Source: Candidatus Melainabacteria bacterium RIFCSPHIGHO2_02_FULL_34_12 (GTDB taxonomy: Bacteria > Cyanobacteriota > Vampirovibrionia > 2-02-FULL-35-15). From it: DNA of 64,000 nucleotides. The stretch covers positions 24,000 to 87,999 of the forward strand of contig MFRM01000020.1 in assembly GCA_001784555.1 (NCBI GenBank), given 5' to 3'. The translations under genes were made by a program, and so were the position numbers. The notes under the pieces are model-generated. The model did not search any database and was not told the DNA's origin. It was given only the letters and a program-made list of their open reading frames with translations. Every line of letters begins with the position of its first letter. Within the stretch, counting starts at the first letter, position 1. Positions 28,073-36,501 of the stretch are shown one piece after another.

Positions 28073-28628
28073 AAACAGACATCCGAATCTTTTTAAGAAA
28101 GAAAATGCAGCTGTGCTGCTGATTGACTATCAGGAGCGATTTGTACCTGTACTGTTTAATAATGAGGAGACAAAAAAATACATAAAACTCCTTCTTGCAG
28201 GAGCTAATATTTATAAAGTACCAATATTTGTCTCTGAGCAGGTCCCTGAAAAACTCGGGAAAACAATAAATGATTTTATGGAATATCTAAGTAGTGCAAA
28301 GTTCTTTTCAAAAAAATCCATGAGCTGTTGTGGACAGAAAGAATTCATTGAAGATTTAAAAAATAAAAATATTGAGACAATTGCAGTATGTGGAGTAGAA
28401 GCTCATGTGTGTGTGTTACAAACAGCACTTGATTTAATTAATAATGGTTTTAAAGTACATCTTATTGCTGATGCTATTACGACCAGAATTCCTTATAATA
28501 AAGATATAGCTATAGAGAAAATTAAACAAGCCGGAGGCATTATAAGCTCTGTTGAGACAATTTTATTTGAAATGGCTTATGAAGCAGGAACAGATGAGTT
28601 TAAAAAATTGCAACAATTGTTTAAATAA
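28059..28628 (+). CDS. Isochorismatase-family cysteine hydrolase
   Basis: 189 aa. The Asp-Lys-Cys triad of the family is visible: Asp23 in VLLIDYQ, Lys85 or Lys86 in FFSKKSMS, and Cys118 in GVEAHVCVLQTA. The family includes nicotinamidases, isochorismatases and YcaC-like hydrolases; the short YcaC-like form here gives no firm substrate. It overlaps the upstream gene, in an apparent operon with gatA. Confidence 0.85.
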   Translation: MTSGKNRHPNLFKKENAAVLLIDYQERFVPVLFNNEETKKYIKLLLAGANIYKVPIFVSEQVPEKLGKTINDFMEYLSSAKFFSKKSMSCCGQKEFIEDLKNKNIETIAVCGVEAHVCVLQTALDLINNGFKVHLIADAITTRIPYNKDIAIEKIKQAGGIISSVETILFEMAYEAGTDEFKKLQQLFK

Positions 28629-28659
28629 AATTAGCAGTATTTTTAATGTAATGCAGGAG

Positions 28660-28685
28660 TAGGGGCGCATTGCAATGCACCCTAT
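28660..28685. repeat. Short palindrome, GTAGGGGC family
   Basis: Imperfect palindrome centred on TTGCAA between GGGGCGCA and TGCACCC, before cysK. It belongs to the same general type as the palindromes at 50602, 54106 and 57377. Confidence 0.65.
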
Positions 28686-28748
28686 AACGTTATCCCCAAA
28701 TGCCAATGATTAATATATAATTAAACCGCTAGTAAGGAGATATATCGT

Positions 28749-29717
28749 ATGAACATTGCAAATGATATTACAGAACTTATAGGAAATACCCCTCTTGTCA
28801 GATTAAACAAATTAAATAAAGAACATGGCCTTGATCCTTCTACTGTAATTGCCTGTAAACTTGAAAGCCAAAATCCTCTTGGCTCAGTAAAAGACAGAAT
28901 TGGCGTAAGTATGATTCAGGAAGCTGAAAAAGCTGGAAAAATCAAACCTAGTCAGACAGTACTGGTTGAACCAACGAGCGGAAATACTGGAATTGCACTT
29001 GCATTTGTAGCAGCAGCTAAAGATTATAAACTGATCTTGACTATGCCAGATACCATGAGCATGGAAAGAAGAACTCTTCTTAAAGCATTTGGAGCACAAC
29101 TTGTTTTAACACCTGGTGCATTAGGAATGAAAGGGGCAGTTGCTAAAGCAGAAGAAATATTAAAAGAAACTCCAAATGCATATATGCTTCAGCAGTTTAA
29201 AAACCCTGCAAATCCGTTAATTCATAAAATGACAACAGCTGAAGAAATTTGGAAAGATACTGACGGGAAAGTAGATATTATTATCAGTGGAGTTGGTACT
29301 GGCGGTACTATTACTGGTTGTGGTCAGGTATTAAAATCCAGAAAATCTTCTTTAAAAATAATTGCACTTGAGCCTAAAGAATCTCCTGTTCTTGCCGGCG
29401 GTCAGCCTGGTCCTCATAAGATCCAGGGAATAGGAGCTGGTTTTGTGCCTGATATTTTAGACAAATCTGTAATAGATGAAGTGTTCCATGTAACTAGTGA
29501 TAAAGCGCTTGAATATGGCAGAAAACTTGCTAAGCAGGAAGGTATTCTTGCTGGTATAAGTTCAGGTGCTGCAGTTTTTGCAGCTTTAGAGATAGGTAAA
29601 AGACCTGAAAATAAGGGTAAATTAATAGTAACCATACTGCCAAGTACTGGTGAAAGATATCTTTCCACTGCGCTGTTTGCAGAGCTTGCAGAGCCAGTAA
29701 TGGTAACGGCAAAGTGA
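28749..29717 (+). CDS. cysK: Cysteine synthase (O-acetylserine sulfhydrylase)
   Basis: 322 aa. PLP Lys48 lies in [11 protein letters not shown], the substrate loop TSGNTG at 76-81, and the phosphate-binding glycines in GVGTGGT are present, as is the [15 protein letters not shown] segment of CysK. The enzyme joins O-acetylserine and sulfide to make cysteine. The next gene is cysE, which supplies O-acetylserine. A palindromic repeat lies between the two genes. Confidence 0.94.
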   Translation: MNIANDITELIGNTPLVRLNKLNKEHGLDPSTVIACKLESQNPLGSVKDRIGVSMIQEAEKAGKIKPSQTVLVEPTSGNTGIALAFVAAAKDYKLILTMPDTMSMERRTLLKAFGAQLVLTPGALGMKGAVAKAEEILKETPNAYMLQQFKNPANPLIHKMTTAEEIWKDTDGKVDIIISGVGTGGTITGCGQVLKSRKSSLKIIALEPKESPVLAGGQPGPHKIQGIGAGFVPDILDKSVIDEVFHVTSDKALEYGRKLAKQEGILAGISSGAAVFAALEIGKRPENKGKLIVTILPSTGERYLSTALFAELAEPVMVTAK

Positions 29718-29719
29718 AG

Positions 29720-29783
29720 TGTCATTCCCGCGGAAGCGGGAATCCAGAAAGTAACTGGATTCCCAATCAAGTTGGGAATGACA
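29720..29783. repeat. Palindromic repeat, TGTCATTCCC family
   Basis: About 64 nt between cysK and cysE. Ends TGTCATTCCC and GGGAATGACA; a left hairpin (CCCGC-GGAA-GCGGG) and a right part (ATTCCCAATCAAGTTGGGAAT), joined by CCAG/CTGG. This type of MITE-like hairpin is widespread in bacteria. It could act as an attenuator between the genes. Confidence 0.8.
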
Positions 29784-29798
29784 TGATAAGGAATAAAG

Positions 29799-30572
29799 AT
29801 GTTACTTTGGTTACATGATGAAATAAAAAATATTCAGAAAAAGGATCCTGCAAGTGGACTATGGATTGAAATTTTGCTTTGTTATCCTGGTTTGCATGCT
29901 CTAATTTTTCATAAGTTTGCTCATCTGCTTTATAAAACAAAACTACCTATAATTCCCAGACTTATATCTCATTTTTCGAGGTGGTTAACAGGAATTGAGA
30001 TTCACCCCGGTGCAAAGTTTGGGAAGAGAGTTTTTATTGATCATGGAAAAGGTGTGGTTATTGGTGAAACTACTATTATTGGTAATGATGTAGTAATTTA
30101 TCAAGGAGTAACTCTTGGCGGTACGAGTACAAAAAAAGTAAAAAGACATCCTACTCTTGGAAATAATATAGTTGTAGGGTGTGGAGCAAAAATACTTGGA
30201 AACATAACTATAGGAGATAATTGTCAAATCGGGGCAAACTCAGTAGTAATAAAAGATGTTCCTTCTAATTCTACTGTTATTGGAATTCCTGCAAGAATAG
30301 TACTTCATCAAGGCAGAAAAGTACATGAACGTGATCCTTTAAATCACAATCTCATGCCTGATCCTGAAGCAGATGCAATCAGATGTCTTGTAACTAAAAT
30401 TAAAGAGCTTGAAAGTGCTATTAAAGTGCTTGCAAAAGAAACAGGCTCAAAAGAAGTTGAAAAGATTCTTGATCAGCAGCCCTTACCTAAATTCCTAGAA
30501 GATAACGGAGCTGATCCTAAAAAAGACACTATGCAGAATATAGATGATTATATTCACGGGTTGGGGATTTAG
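29799..30572 (+). CDS. cysE: Serine O-acetyltransferase
   Basis: 257 aa. A helical N-terminal region precedes the left-handed beta-helix with hexapeptide repeats ([32 protein letters not shown]). The active-site His-Gly of FIDHGKG and the PARIV end of the helix are present. A C-terminal extension of about 80 residues carries [16 protein letters not shown], seen in some CysE/EpsC-like enzymes. It makes O-acetylserine for the adjacent CysK, and the C-terminal tail may be the part that docks to CysK. Confidence 0.93.
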   Translation: MLLWLHDEIKNIQKKDPASGLWIEILLCYPGLHALIFHKFAHLLYKTKLPIIPRLISHFSRWLTGIEIHPGAKFGKRVFIDHGKGVVIGETTIIGNDVVIYQGVTLGGTSTKKVKRHPTLGNNIVVGCGAKILGNITIGDNCQIGANSVVIKDVPSNSTVIGIPARIVLHQGRKVHERDPLNHNLMPDPEADAIRCLVTKIKELESAIKVLAKETGSKEVEKILDQQPLPKFLEDNGADPKKDTMQNIDDYIHGLGI

Positions 30573-30578
30573 AATTCT

Positions 30579-30711
30579 GTCATTGCGAGGAGTCCGCCTG
30601 AGGCGGACGACGAAGCAATCTTACAATATAAATAACAGTAATGATGAATCTCATGAAACGTAATCTCAGCTGTGAGATTGCTTCGCCTCACTGTGTTCGG
30701 CTCGCAATGAC
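30579..30711. repeat. MITE-like palindromic element, GTCATTGCGAG family (full copy)
   Basis: About 133 nt. Terminal inverted repeats GTCATTGCGAG (30579-30589) and CTCGCAATGAC (30701-30711), inner pair CGAAGCAATCT/AGATTGCTTCG, an extra hairpin GTCCGCC-TGA-GGCGGAC on the left, and a central palindrome around CAGCTG. It lies between convergent cysE and the HD gene. Related shorter copies lie inside mnmG and thiL. Confidence 0.85.
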
Positions 30712-30718
30712 AATTTTG

Positions 30719-32368
30719 TTAAATCTCTATCTCCGGCGGAAGGATTAACATATATCTTTCAAATTCATTATCTAATAAAAGTTCTCCCAGCTCATTTTTT
30801 GTTTGTTTTATATATTCTGAAAGTTTGATTATTTTTTTCTCATTAGTGTAAATAATTACTTCGTCTTTATTTGTATGATATGGTTTTGAGGTGGTTTCTT
30901 CAAAAGTAAAATAATACTCAGTAATCAATTCTTTTGAATACATAGTAATGTCAGTATTAAATTCATTGTTTATTTTGTCTTTAATATGTTCAATTAATTC
31001 TTTTGGTGGTTTTGAAGGCTTGCCGTTCTTTTCACAGGAATAAGCACAAAAGAAATTATGTGCTGTAAATCTCAAGGTTAAATCTTTAAGAATAGGGTCA
31101 TTAGTGTGTTTACTCCATTTGCGAATTTGATTAAAAACAAGCTGATCGTCCATTTCTACAAATTCAGCTTCAGTATGATTACCAAATAACCATGTTTGTA
31201 CCAGAAGATCGGTTTTTCCTAAAGCACCGATCTCGTTATTTCTTACTAAGTATTGAGCACGAAGAAGAATTTTTTCGAGCAGATTATTTGCTGATTCGCG
31301 GCGATAATGCTTAAGCAAGTAGTATCTTATTAGGTGCCTGTCCAGAAGATAATGTATAACCGGCGTAGCTGCATCTTCGTGAATTCCCATATAGGGCTTA
31401 CACTTATTATTATGTTCATCTTTATCTAAAACAATAAAACTATTCATTATTCTTTTTATGTTTTCTACTACTTCATTTGTGGAACTGAGCAATTTAACTA
31501 TTTTATTTGTACTTGTGTCTTCTTCTTCTTCAAGAACGCCATCTACTACAATTCTGTCTCCAAGATAATTTGAAAGCCTGTCAAGGTCAATCTGACTGGA
31601 TAAGAGCTGTGAAAGAATATTATTCTCGTCTTTAGAAAGTATCTGTGTTGCAGAAGAGAATACCTCAAGATTAAACTTTTCCTCTTTGCTTAAGGATTTA
31701 TGCATATAAGGATTTCCGTCAATATCAAATAACTGGTCTTTAAGCTCACTAAGTAATATTTTTGTCCAGTGTTCATGGTCATATTCACGCGGGATTTTGC
31801 CGCCTCTGCCTCTTGGTCTTTTAAAAGCTCTTTCAGTCAGGTGGCTAAATGGTCCATGTCCCAGATCATGAATTAAAAAACAAAGCTTTGCAGCCTCAAG
31901 CTCTGTGTTTGAAAAATTTAATTGTGGCTTAAGTTTACTTATTATATGTTCACCAAACACATAAGTTAGGCATGAATGCGTGTATCTGGTGTACCAGGGA
32001 ACCTGCTTAAAAGCAAAAGGCAAAAGCTCAACCTGGCTTATTCCTTTTAATCTCCGGAATATTTCAGTTCCAGTAATAATTTCTTTTGTAAGGTTAGAAG
32101 TTTGGTTTAAACTTATTCCAATTTTTTCAAGGTGAGGTAAAAAGCTTTCAAGGATTACGCTGAGTTCTCGGATATCTGCCTGTAGAAAATTCCAGGCCCC
32201 GTGAAGCATAAAACGAGGATAATGCCCTTCTACATTGGTTGGCTTTATATTTGGGATGACAGACTCATTGTTATCTGTCTTTCCGTTTTTTTTAACTATG
32301 CTAATACCACTTAGAGAAACTTTGTCTTTATGGCTTTTCTTTTCTAGTTGTTCAGTTTTCTTTTCCAT
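30719..32368 (-). CDS. HD-domain phosphohydrolase (dGTPase/SAMHD1-like)
   Basis: 549 aa. The HD metal-binding residues are clear: His131 in TRYTHSCLTYVFGE, His167-Asp168 in LIHDLGHGPFSHLTE, and an Asp in QIDLDRLSNYLGDR later. This wording is typical of the YdhJ/SAMHD1-like subgroup that hydrolyses dNTPs or related nucleotides. The first 50 residues are Lys-rich and probably disordered. It is divergent from mnmG and its stop codon abuts a palindromic repeat. Substrate not determinable. Confidence 0.82.
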   Translation of the reverse strand: MEKKTEQLEKKSHKDKVSLSGISIVKKNGKTDNNESVIPNIKPTNVEGHYPRFMLHGAWNFLQADIRELSVILESFLPHLEKIGISLNQTSNLTKEIITGTEIFRRLKGISQVELLPFAFKQVPWYTRYTHSCLTYVFGEHIISKLKPQLNFSNTELEAAKLCFLIHDLGHGPFSHLTERAFKRPRGRGGKIPREYDHEHWTKILLSELKDQLFDIDGNPYMHKSLSKEEKFNLEVFSSATQILSKDENNILSQLLSSQIDLDRLSNYLGDRIVVDGVLEEEEDTSTNKIVKLLSSTNEVVENIKRIMNSFIVLDKDEHNNKCKPYMGIHEDAATPVIHYLLDRHLIRYYLLKHYRRESANNLLEKILLRAQYLVRNNEIGALGKTDLLVQTWLFGNHTEAEFVEMDDQLVFNQIRKWSKHTNDPILKDLTLRFTAHNFFCAYSCEKNGKPSKPPKELIEHIKDKINNEFNTDITMYSKELITEYYFTFEETTSKPYHTNKDEVIIYTNEKKIIKLSEYIKQTKNELGELLLDNEFERYMLILPPEIEI

Positions 32369-32465
32369 CTTTTTCTAATTTAGTGTTTGATTGGTTTTGT
32401 CAGCTTTATTTTACCTTTATAATTTCCAATTATTGAGCCAATATCGTAAAATAAATTTAGAACTT

Positions 32466-34391
32466 ATGAACAGATATTACGAAACTGTAATTGTAGGTGC
32501 AGGACATTCAGGCTGTGAAGCAGCATATGCAAGTGCCAGGCTTGGAGCTAAAACATTATTGCTTGCTTTAAATTTAGATACCATTGCACTCATGCCTTGT
32601 AATCCTGCTGTTGGCGGTCCTGCAAAATCTCATCTTGTTAAAGAGATTGATGCTATGGGCGGGCTTATGGGAATTGCTGCTGATGCTACTTACCTGCAGC
32701 TTAAAACACTTAACAGCAGTAAGGGCCCAGCTGTAAGATCGCTTAGAGCACAATCCGATAAAAAAGAATACTCTAAATGGGTAAAGAACTACTTAGAAAA
32801 TATACCCAATCTCGATATATACCAAGCAATGGTAACTAAAGTTATTGTTGAAGAAACCTCACAGAAAAGAAAAGTAACTGGCATTGAAACATCTCTGGGA
32901 GAAATTATCTTTGCTAAATCAGTAATTATAACAACAGGTACATTTTTAGCGGGTAAAGTCCATGTTGGCTTGAAATCAAATTCTGCAGGCCGGGCTGGTG
33001 AGTTTGCGGCATTTGGTTTAACAGAGTCTCTTATGTCTCTTGGATTTAAATCAAAGAGATTAAAAACAGGAACTCCTCCCAGACTAGATGGAAGGACAAT
33101 TAATTTTTCATCTCTTGAAGAGCATTGGGGAGATAAAGAGCCCTCATTTTTTTCTTTCCTGCCAAACAGATCAATAAGAGATCAAATCCCATGTCACCTG
33201 ACCAGAACTACTTCTAAAACTCACGAAATTATCCTGGCTAATCTAGATAAGTCACCTATTTATGCAGGTGTTATTGAATGTGTAGGTCCCAGGTACTGTC
33301 CGTCCATCGAGGATAAAGTAGTTAGATTTAAAGACAAGCCATCTCATCATTTATTTCTTGAACCTGAAGGAAAAGATACAAATGAAATTTATTTACAAGG
33401 ATGCTCTACCAGTTTACCTATAGAGATTCAGTGGGAAATTGTTCAGTCATTACCAGGTCTTGAAAATGCACTAATTATAAGACCTGCTTATGCAGTTGAA
33501 TATGATTATTTCCCCGGTACACAGTTTAATCATGGACTTATGTCAAAAGAAGTAGATGGTTTATTTATTGCAGGACAAGTTCTTGGAACCAGTGGTTATG
33601 AAGAAGCTGCAGCACAGGGTCTTGTAGCTGGAATAAATTCTATACGATATATAAAGAATGAAGAACCTTTAATTTTTGAACGTAATTCCAGCTACATAGG
33701 TACGCTAATAGATGATCTGGTAACTAAAGAAATGGATGAACCTTACAGAATGCTTACTTCACGCTCTGAATACAGACTGCTCTTACGTCAGGACAATGCT
33801 GACCAGAGACTTACACCGCTTGCTTGGGAATTAGGGCTGGTAGATGATTTCAGATGGAAAGTTTTTAATGAAAAGATGGAGAAAATGAAAATTGAAAAAG
33901 AAAGGCTTTCAAAAACAAAAGTTCATCCTACTGAAGAAAACATAAAAATACTTGCCAGATATAAACAAACCATTGATGGACCAATAACACTGGCTGATCT
34001 TTTGAAGAGGCCGGGTGTTACGTATGAGTGTGTTAGAGAACTTTCGCAGAATGTCGTTGCTTCGCCGGAGCCTGCACTGAGCGGAGCGAATGTGGCTCGC
34101 AATGACATTACATGTCAATTCGAAATAGAAACTGAAATAAAATATGAAGGTTATATAAACAGACAGTTATTACAAATCTCTCAGCAGGAAAAATTTGAAA
34201 AAATTAAAATTCCAAAAGATTTTAACTTTAAAGATTTAATTCATCTTTCTACAGAATCACGGGAAAAGTTAGATAAAATCAGACCCATTACTATAGGTCA
34301 GGCAGCAAGAATCGGTGGAGTGTCGCCGGCAGATATTACTGTGCTCCTTACTAATTTAAAAGAAAAGCAAAAGCAAAATTCTTTAGTTTAA
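32466..34391 (+). CDS. mnmG: tRNA uridine-5-carboxymethylaminomethyl modification enzyme MnmG (GidA)
   Basis: 641 aa from the ATG at 32466 (the frame is open to 32391, but family proteins start just before YYETVIVGAGHSGCEAA). FAD-binding GAGHSG motif, CNPAVGGPAKSHLVKEIDA, KRLKTGTPPRLDGRTI, and the C-terminal KYEGYINRQ are all typical. With MnmE it installs the cmnm5 modification at U34. A 60-nt palindromic repeat (34050-34109) adds exactly 20 codons in frame in the C-terminal helical region, shortly before KYEGYI; removing it would give 621 aa, near the usual length. The reading frame is intact, so the protein is probably functional. Confidence 0.94.
   Translation: MNRYYETVIVGAGHSGCEAAYASARLGAKTLLLALNLDTIALMPCNPAVGGPAKSHLVKEIDAMGGLMGIAADATYLQLKTLNSSKGPAVRSLRAQSDKKEYSKWVKNYLENIPNLDIYQAMVTKVIVEETSQKRKVTGIETSLGEIIFAKSVIITTGTFLAGKVHVGLKSNSAGRAGEFAAFGLTESLMSLGFKSKRLKTGTPPRLDGRTINFSSLEEHWGDKEPSFFSFLPNRSIRDQIPCHLTRTTSKTHEIILANLDKSPIYAGVIECVGPRYCPSIEDKVVRFKDKPSHHLFLEPEGKDTNEIYLQGCSTSLPIEIQWEIVQSLPGLENALIIRPAYAVEYDYFPGTQFNHGLMSKEVDGLFIAGQVLGTSGYEEAAAQGLVAGINSIRYIKNEEPLIFERNSSYIGTLIDDLVTKEMDEPYRMLTSRSEYRLLLRQDNADQRLTPLAWELGLVDDFRWKVFNEKMEKMKIEKERLSKTKVHPTEENIKILARYKQTIDGPITLADLLKRPGVTYECVRELSQNVVASPEPALSGANVARNDITCQFEIETEIKYEGYINRQLLQISQQEKFEKIKIPKDFNFKDLIHLSTESREKLDKIRPITIGQAARIGGVSPADITVLLTNLKEKQKQNSLV
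34050..34109. repeat. Palindromic element in frame inside mnmG (GTCATTGCGAG family)
   Basis: 60 nt with ends AATGTCGTTGC (34050-34060) and GCAATGACATT (34099-34109), one mismatch apart, and GTTGCTTCG / GGCTCGCAATGAC wording shared with the intergenic copy at 30579. It codes for 20 residues (NVVASPEPALSGANVARNDI) in MnmG. Length is a multiple of three and no stop is introduced. Confidence 0.82.
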
Positions 34392-34588
34392 TTTTTTTTA
34401 AGTACAAATGTAGCTCCTGGTCTTGGAATAAGAGGTATTGCAACCCTGTCTTCATCTGGAATATCAGAGAAAGAAAAACCTTTGATTCCAGAGAGACCTC
34501 TGTCAATCTTTGGACCTCTTTCTAAGTGAGCTTTAAACCTAGCAATTTGCCTATCTGATACTTCACCAATCCTTGTAACACTTTTCAT
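34388..34588 (-). CDS. Hypothetical 66-aa protein
   Basis: 66 aa, basic N-terminal half (VSDRQIARFKAHLERGPKIDRG) and Pro-rich C-terminal half. It converges on mnmG and overlaps its stop by 4 nt. No clear ribosome binding site. No family recognised; coding is plausible but unproven. Confidence 0.45.
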   Translation of the reverse strand: MKSVTRIGEVSDRQIARFKAHLERGPKIDRGLSGIKGFSFSDIPDEDRVAIPLIPRPGATFVLKKN

Positions 34589-34611
34589 GGTTTTTATTAT
34601 AACAAGTTAAT

Positions 34612-34920
34612 TTAAGCTGCACATCCTATAGCCACAGGGCTTATTTGATCTAATGCATTTTCAATTTCAGTAGCAAATAGTGAAATTCGTGGATTAGCAC
34701 AATAAACATATCCAGCAATCACTTGTCCGTCAGGAAATTTAAGTGCTTCTACATAACCTGCCAAACCAGTATTTTGCTCTGGTACAACAAATCCATCGCT
34801 ATTTATTGGTAGTCCTATGCTAGATGTTCCTTCTGTTGGAGCAGGTGTTGCTGCTACCAGTCTGCTAATAGTTTCAAAATTTGCTTGTGTCCTTCCTGTT
34901 GGAAGTATAGTCATTGTCAT
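34612..34920 (-). CDS. Hypothetical 102-aa protein
   Basis: 102 aa. A strong AAAGGAGG lies about 6 nt before the ATG at 34920, supporting translation. The sequence is soluble and neutral (EALKFPDGQVIAGYVYCANP, ATEIENALDQISPVAIGCAA), with two Cys and no signal peptide. No family recognised. It may be co-transcribed with the 66-aa gene 23 nt downstream. Confidence 0.6.
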   Translation of the reverse strand: MTMTILPTGRTQANFETISRLVAATPAPTEGTSSIGLPINSDGFVVPEQNTGLAGYVEALKFPDGQVIAGYVYCANPRISLFATEIENALDQISPVAIGCAA

Positions 34921-35124
34921 AAGATTCCTCCTTTAGTTAAAAACCCTTTTCAGTAGATTGGATAAATAATAATTTAAGTTGGCAAAAAATGTAATCAGGT
35001 AAAGTCTCTGATTTAATTAAGGGCAGTTAACTTAATCCTTTAAATTCAGCTAAAAAATCAAATTTTTAAAGATGTTTTATCTTAACCTTGAATATTAGTT
35101 AGCCATGCTTTATTTATTAGGGAT

Positions 35125-35409
35125 ATGGCCAATTACATTAAAAGACTATCTGGTGAAAGCAATAATCAGATATCTGTTTTTGGAAATCATTTAAGGCCGC
35201 AAGAATTAAAATCAACATCTCTTCCTTTAAATAAAGATTCTGAATGTTACAAATTAAATCCGCATGCTTTTAATTTCAGGCAAATTACTGATCCCAGATT
35301 AAGATTACTGAGAGCAGAAAAACTTCATCCCAGAGAAAGAGCATCTGTACAAAGAGGTGTTTTAGAAGAGTTTCTTTATAAGGCAGAACTTTTGCATATT
35401 AGTGCATGA
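35125..35409 (+). CDS. Hypothetical 94-aa protein
   Basis: 94 aa, basic, with an Arg-rich C-terminal half (TDPRLRLLRAEKLHPRERAS). No signal peptide or membrane segment. It sits just upstream of yajQ in the same direction (24-nt gap). No family recognised. Confidence 0.55.
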   Translation: MANYIKRLSGESNNQISVFGNHLRPQELKSTSLPLNKDSECYKLNPHAFNFRQITDPRLRLLRAEKLHPRERASVQRGVLEEFLYKAELLHISA

Positions 35410-35433
35410 GTCCTGATGTATTAAAATAAAACC

Positions 35434-35931
35434 ATGGTACAGGATTTTTCATTTGACATTGTCAGCAAAGTGGATATCCAGAATCTGGATAATGCTATTA
35501 ATAATGCTATGAAAGAAATTAAAAACCGATATGATTTAAAAAATACCAGTTGTTCAATTGAACTTGATAAGGGTGCTCAGACCATTACTATGATTGGTGA
35601 TGCTGATTTCCAGATGGATCAAATAACTGAAGTTTTATATCAAAAAATGATTAAATGTGGCATTGATATTAAGGCAATAAAATCAAAAGGAAGAGAAAAA
35701 GCTGGCGGTGATAAGGTACGCGAAGTTTTTACCCCGATAAACGGAATAGAACAAGAAATTACAAAAAAGATTGTAAAAGACATAAAGGATCTTAAAATAA
35801 AAGTCCAGGCTTCGATTCAGGGCGATCAATTAAGAGTCTCCAGTAAAAACAAAGATGATCTTCAAACAATAATCACAAATATGAGAACAAAAAGCTATGG
35901 AATTGCGCTTCAGTTTGTTAATTACCGTTAG
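35434..35931 (+). CDS. yajQ: YajQ-family nucleotide-binding protein
   Basis: 165 aa, the usual length. Opening MVQDFSFDIVSKVD, NRYDLKNTSCSIELD and the C-terminal KSYGIALQFVNYR are hallmark YajQ segments. The family has two ferredoxin-like halves; some members bind cyclic di-GMP and act as regulators, others bind RNA or nucleotides. The last 14 nt overlap the convergent DedA-like gene. Confidence 0.93.
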   Translation: MVQDFSFDIVSKVDIQNLDNAINNAMKEIKNRYDLKNTSCSIELDKGAQTITMIGDADFQMDQITEVLYQKMIKCGIDIKAIKSKGREKAGGDKVREVFTPINGIEQEITKKIVKDIKDLKIKVQASIQGDQLRVSSKNKDDLQTIITNMRTKSYGIALQFVNYR

Positions 35932-36493
35932 TTGAATTTAAAAATCTGTTTTTAACCTGGATTCCAATACCAACAATTAATAAAATTAAAATTACAACAA
36001 GCAAAAAAGTCCTTTCAAATTCAACTCTAAACTGATCGCCTAAAAAAACAGCAGTATTAGCCACAAGAATATATCTTAGGCTTCTTACGGGAAAACTTAC
36101 CAGTGCAAAAACCACCGGATTAAATTTCATTAAACCACTTCCAAGTGTAAGTGCTTTGTAAGGAATGGGAGTAAAGGCATCAATTACTATTGCCCAGACT
36201 CCATATTTTCTAAATAAAACTTCTGCTTTTTCTACCCAAAAATGATTTGGAAATATTTTATCTACCAGCTTTCTGCCTCCAAATCTTCCTATGCAATAAC
36301 CAATACAGCCACCTATTACAGATCCAAGACTGCATATCATTGCAAGAACTGTAGGATTAGCAATTTTTTCTATTGCAAGAGTAGATAATAAAAAATCCGG
36401 AGGTAAAGGTAAACAAAATCCGTCAAAAAAAGCATTTAAAAATAAACCAATGCTACCATATTGATTAAAGAACTCTTTGATGTTTTCAAGCAT
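35918..36493 (-). CDS. DedA/SNARE-associated (YqaA-like) membrane protein
   Basis: 191 aa with about four to five membrane segments. Typical family wording: GFCLPLPPDFLLSTLA, GSVIGGCIGYCIGRFGG, and FTPIPYKALTLGSG, including the conserved Pro and Arg (FPVRSLRYILVA). Members help move phospholipids or undecaprenyl phosphate across the inner membrane. It starts only 8 nt from divergent hisC, so promoters must lie inside coding sequence or one start is mis-set. Confidence 0.85.
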   Translation of the reverse strand: MLENIKEFFNQYGSIGLFLNAFFDGFCLPLPPDFLLSTLAIEKIANPTVLAMICSLGSVIGGCIGYCIGRFGGRKLVDKIFPNHFWVEKAEVLFRKYGVWAIVIDAFTPIPYKALTLGSGLMKFNPVVFALVSFPVRSLRYILVANTAVFLGDQFRVEFERTFLLVVILILLIVGIGIQVKNRFLNSTNGN

Positions 36494-36501
36494 ATAAAAA
36501 A

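Noticed and set aside
33909-34118. Minus-strand frames (61-69 aa) within mnmG
   Set aside because: They arise from the palindromic repeat and MnmG codons; no independent support.
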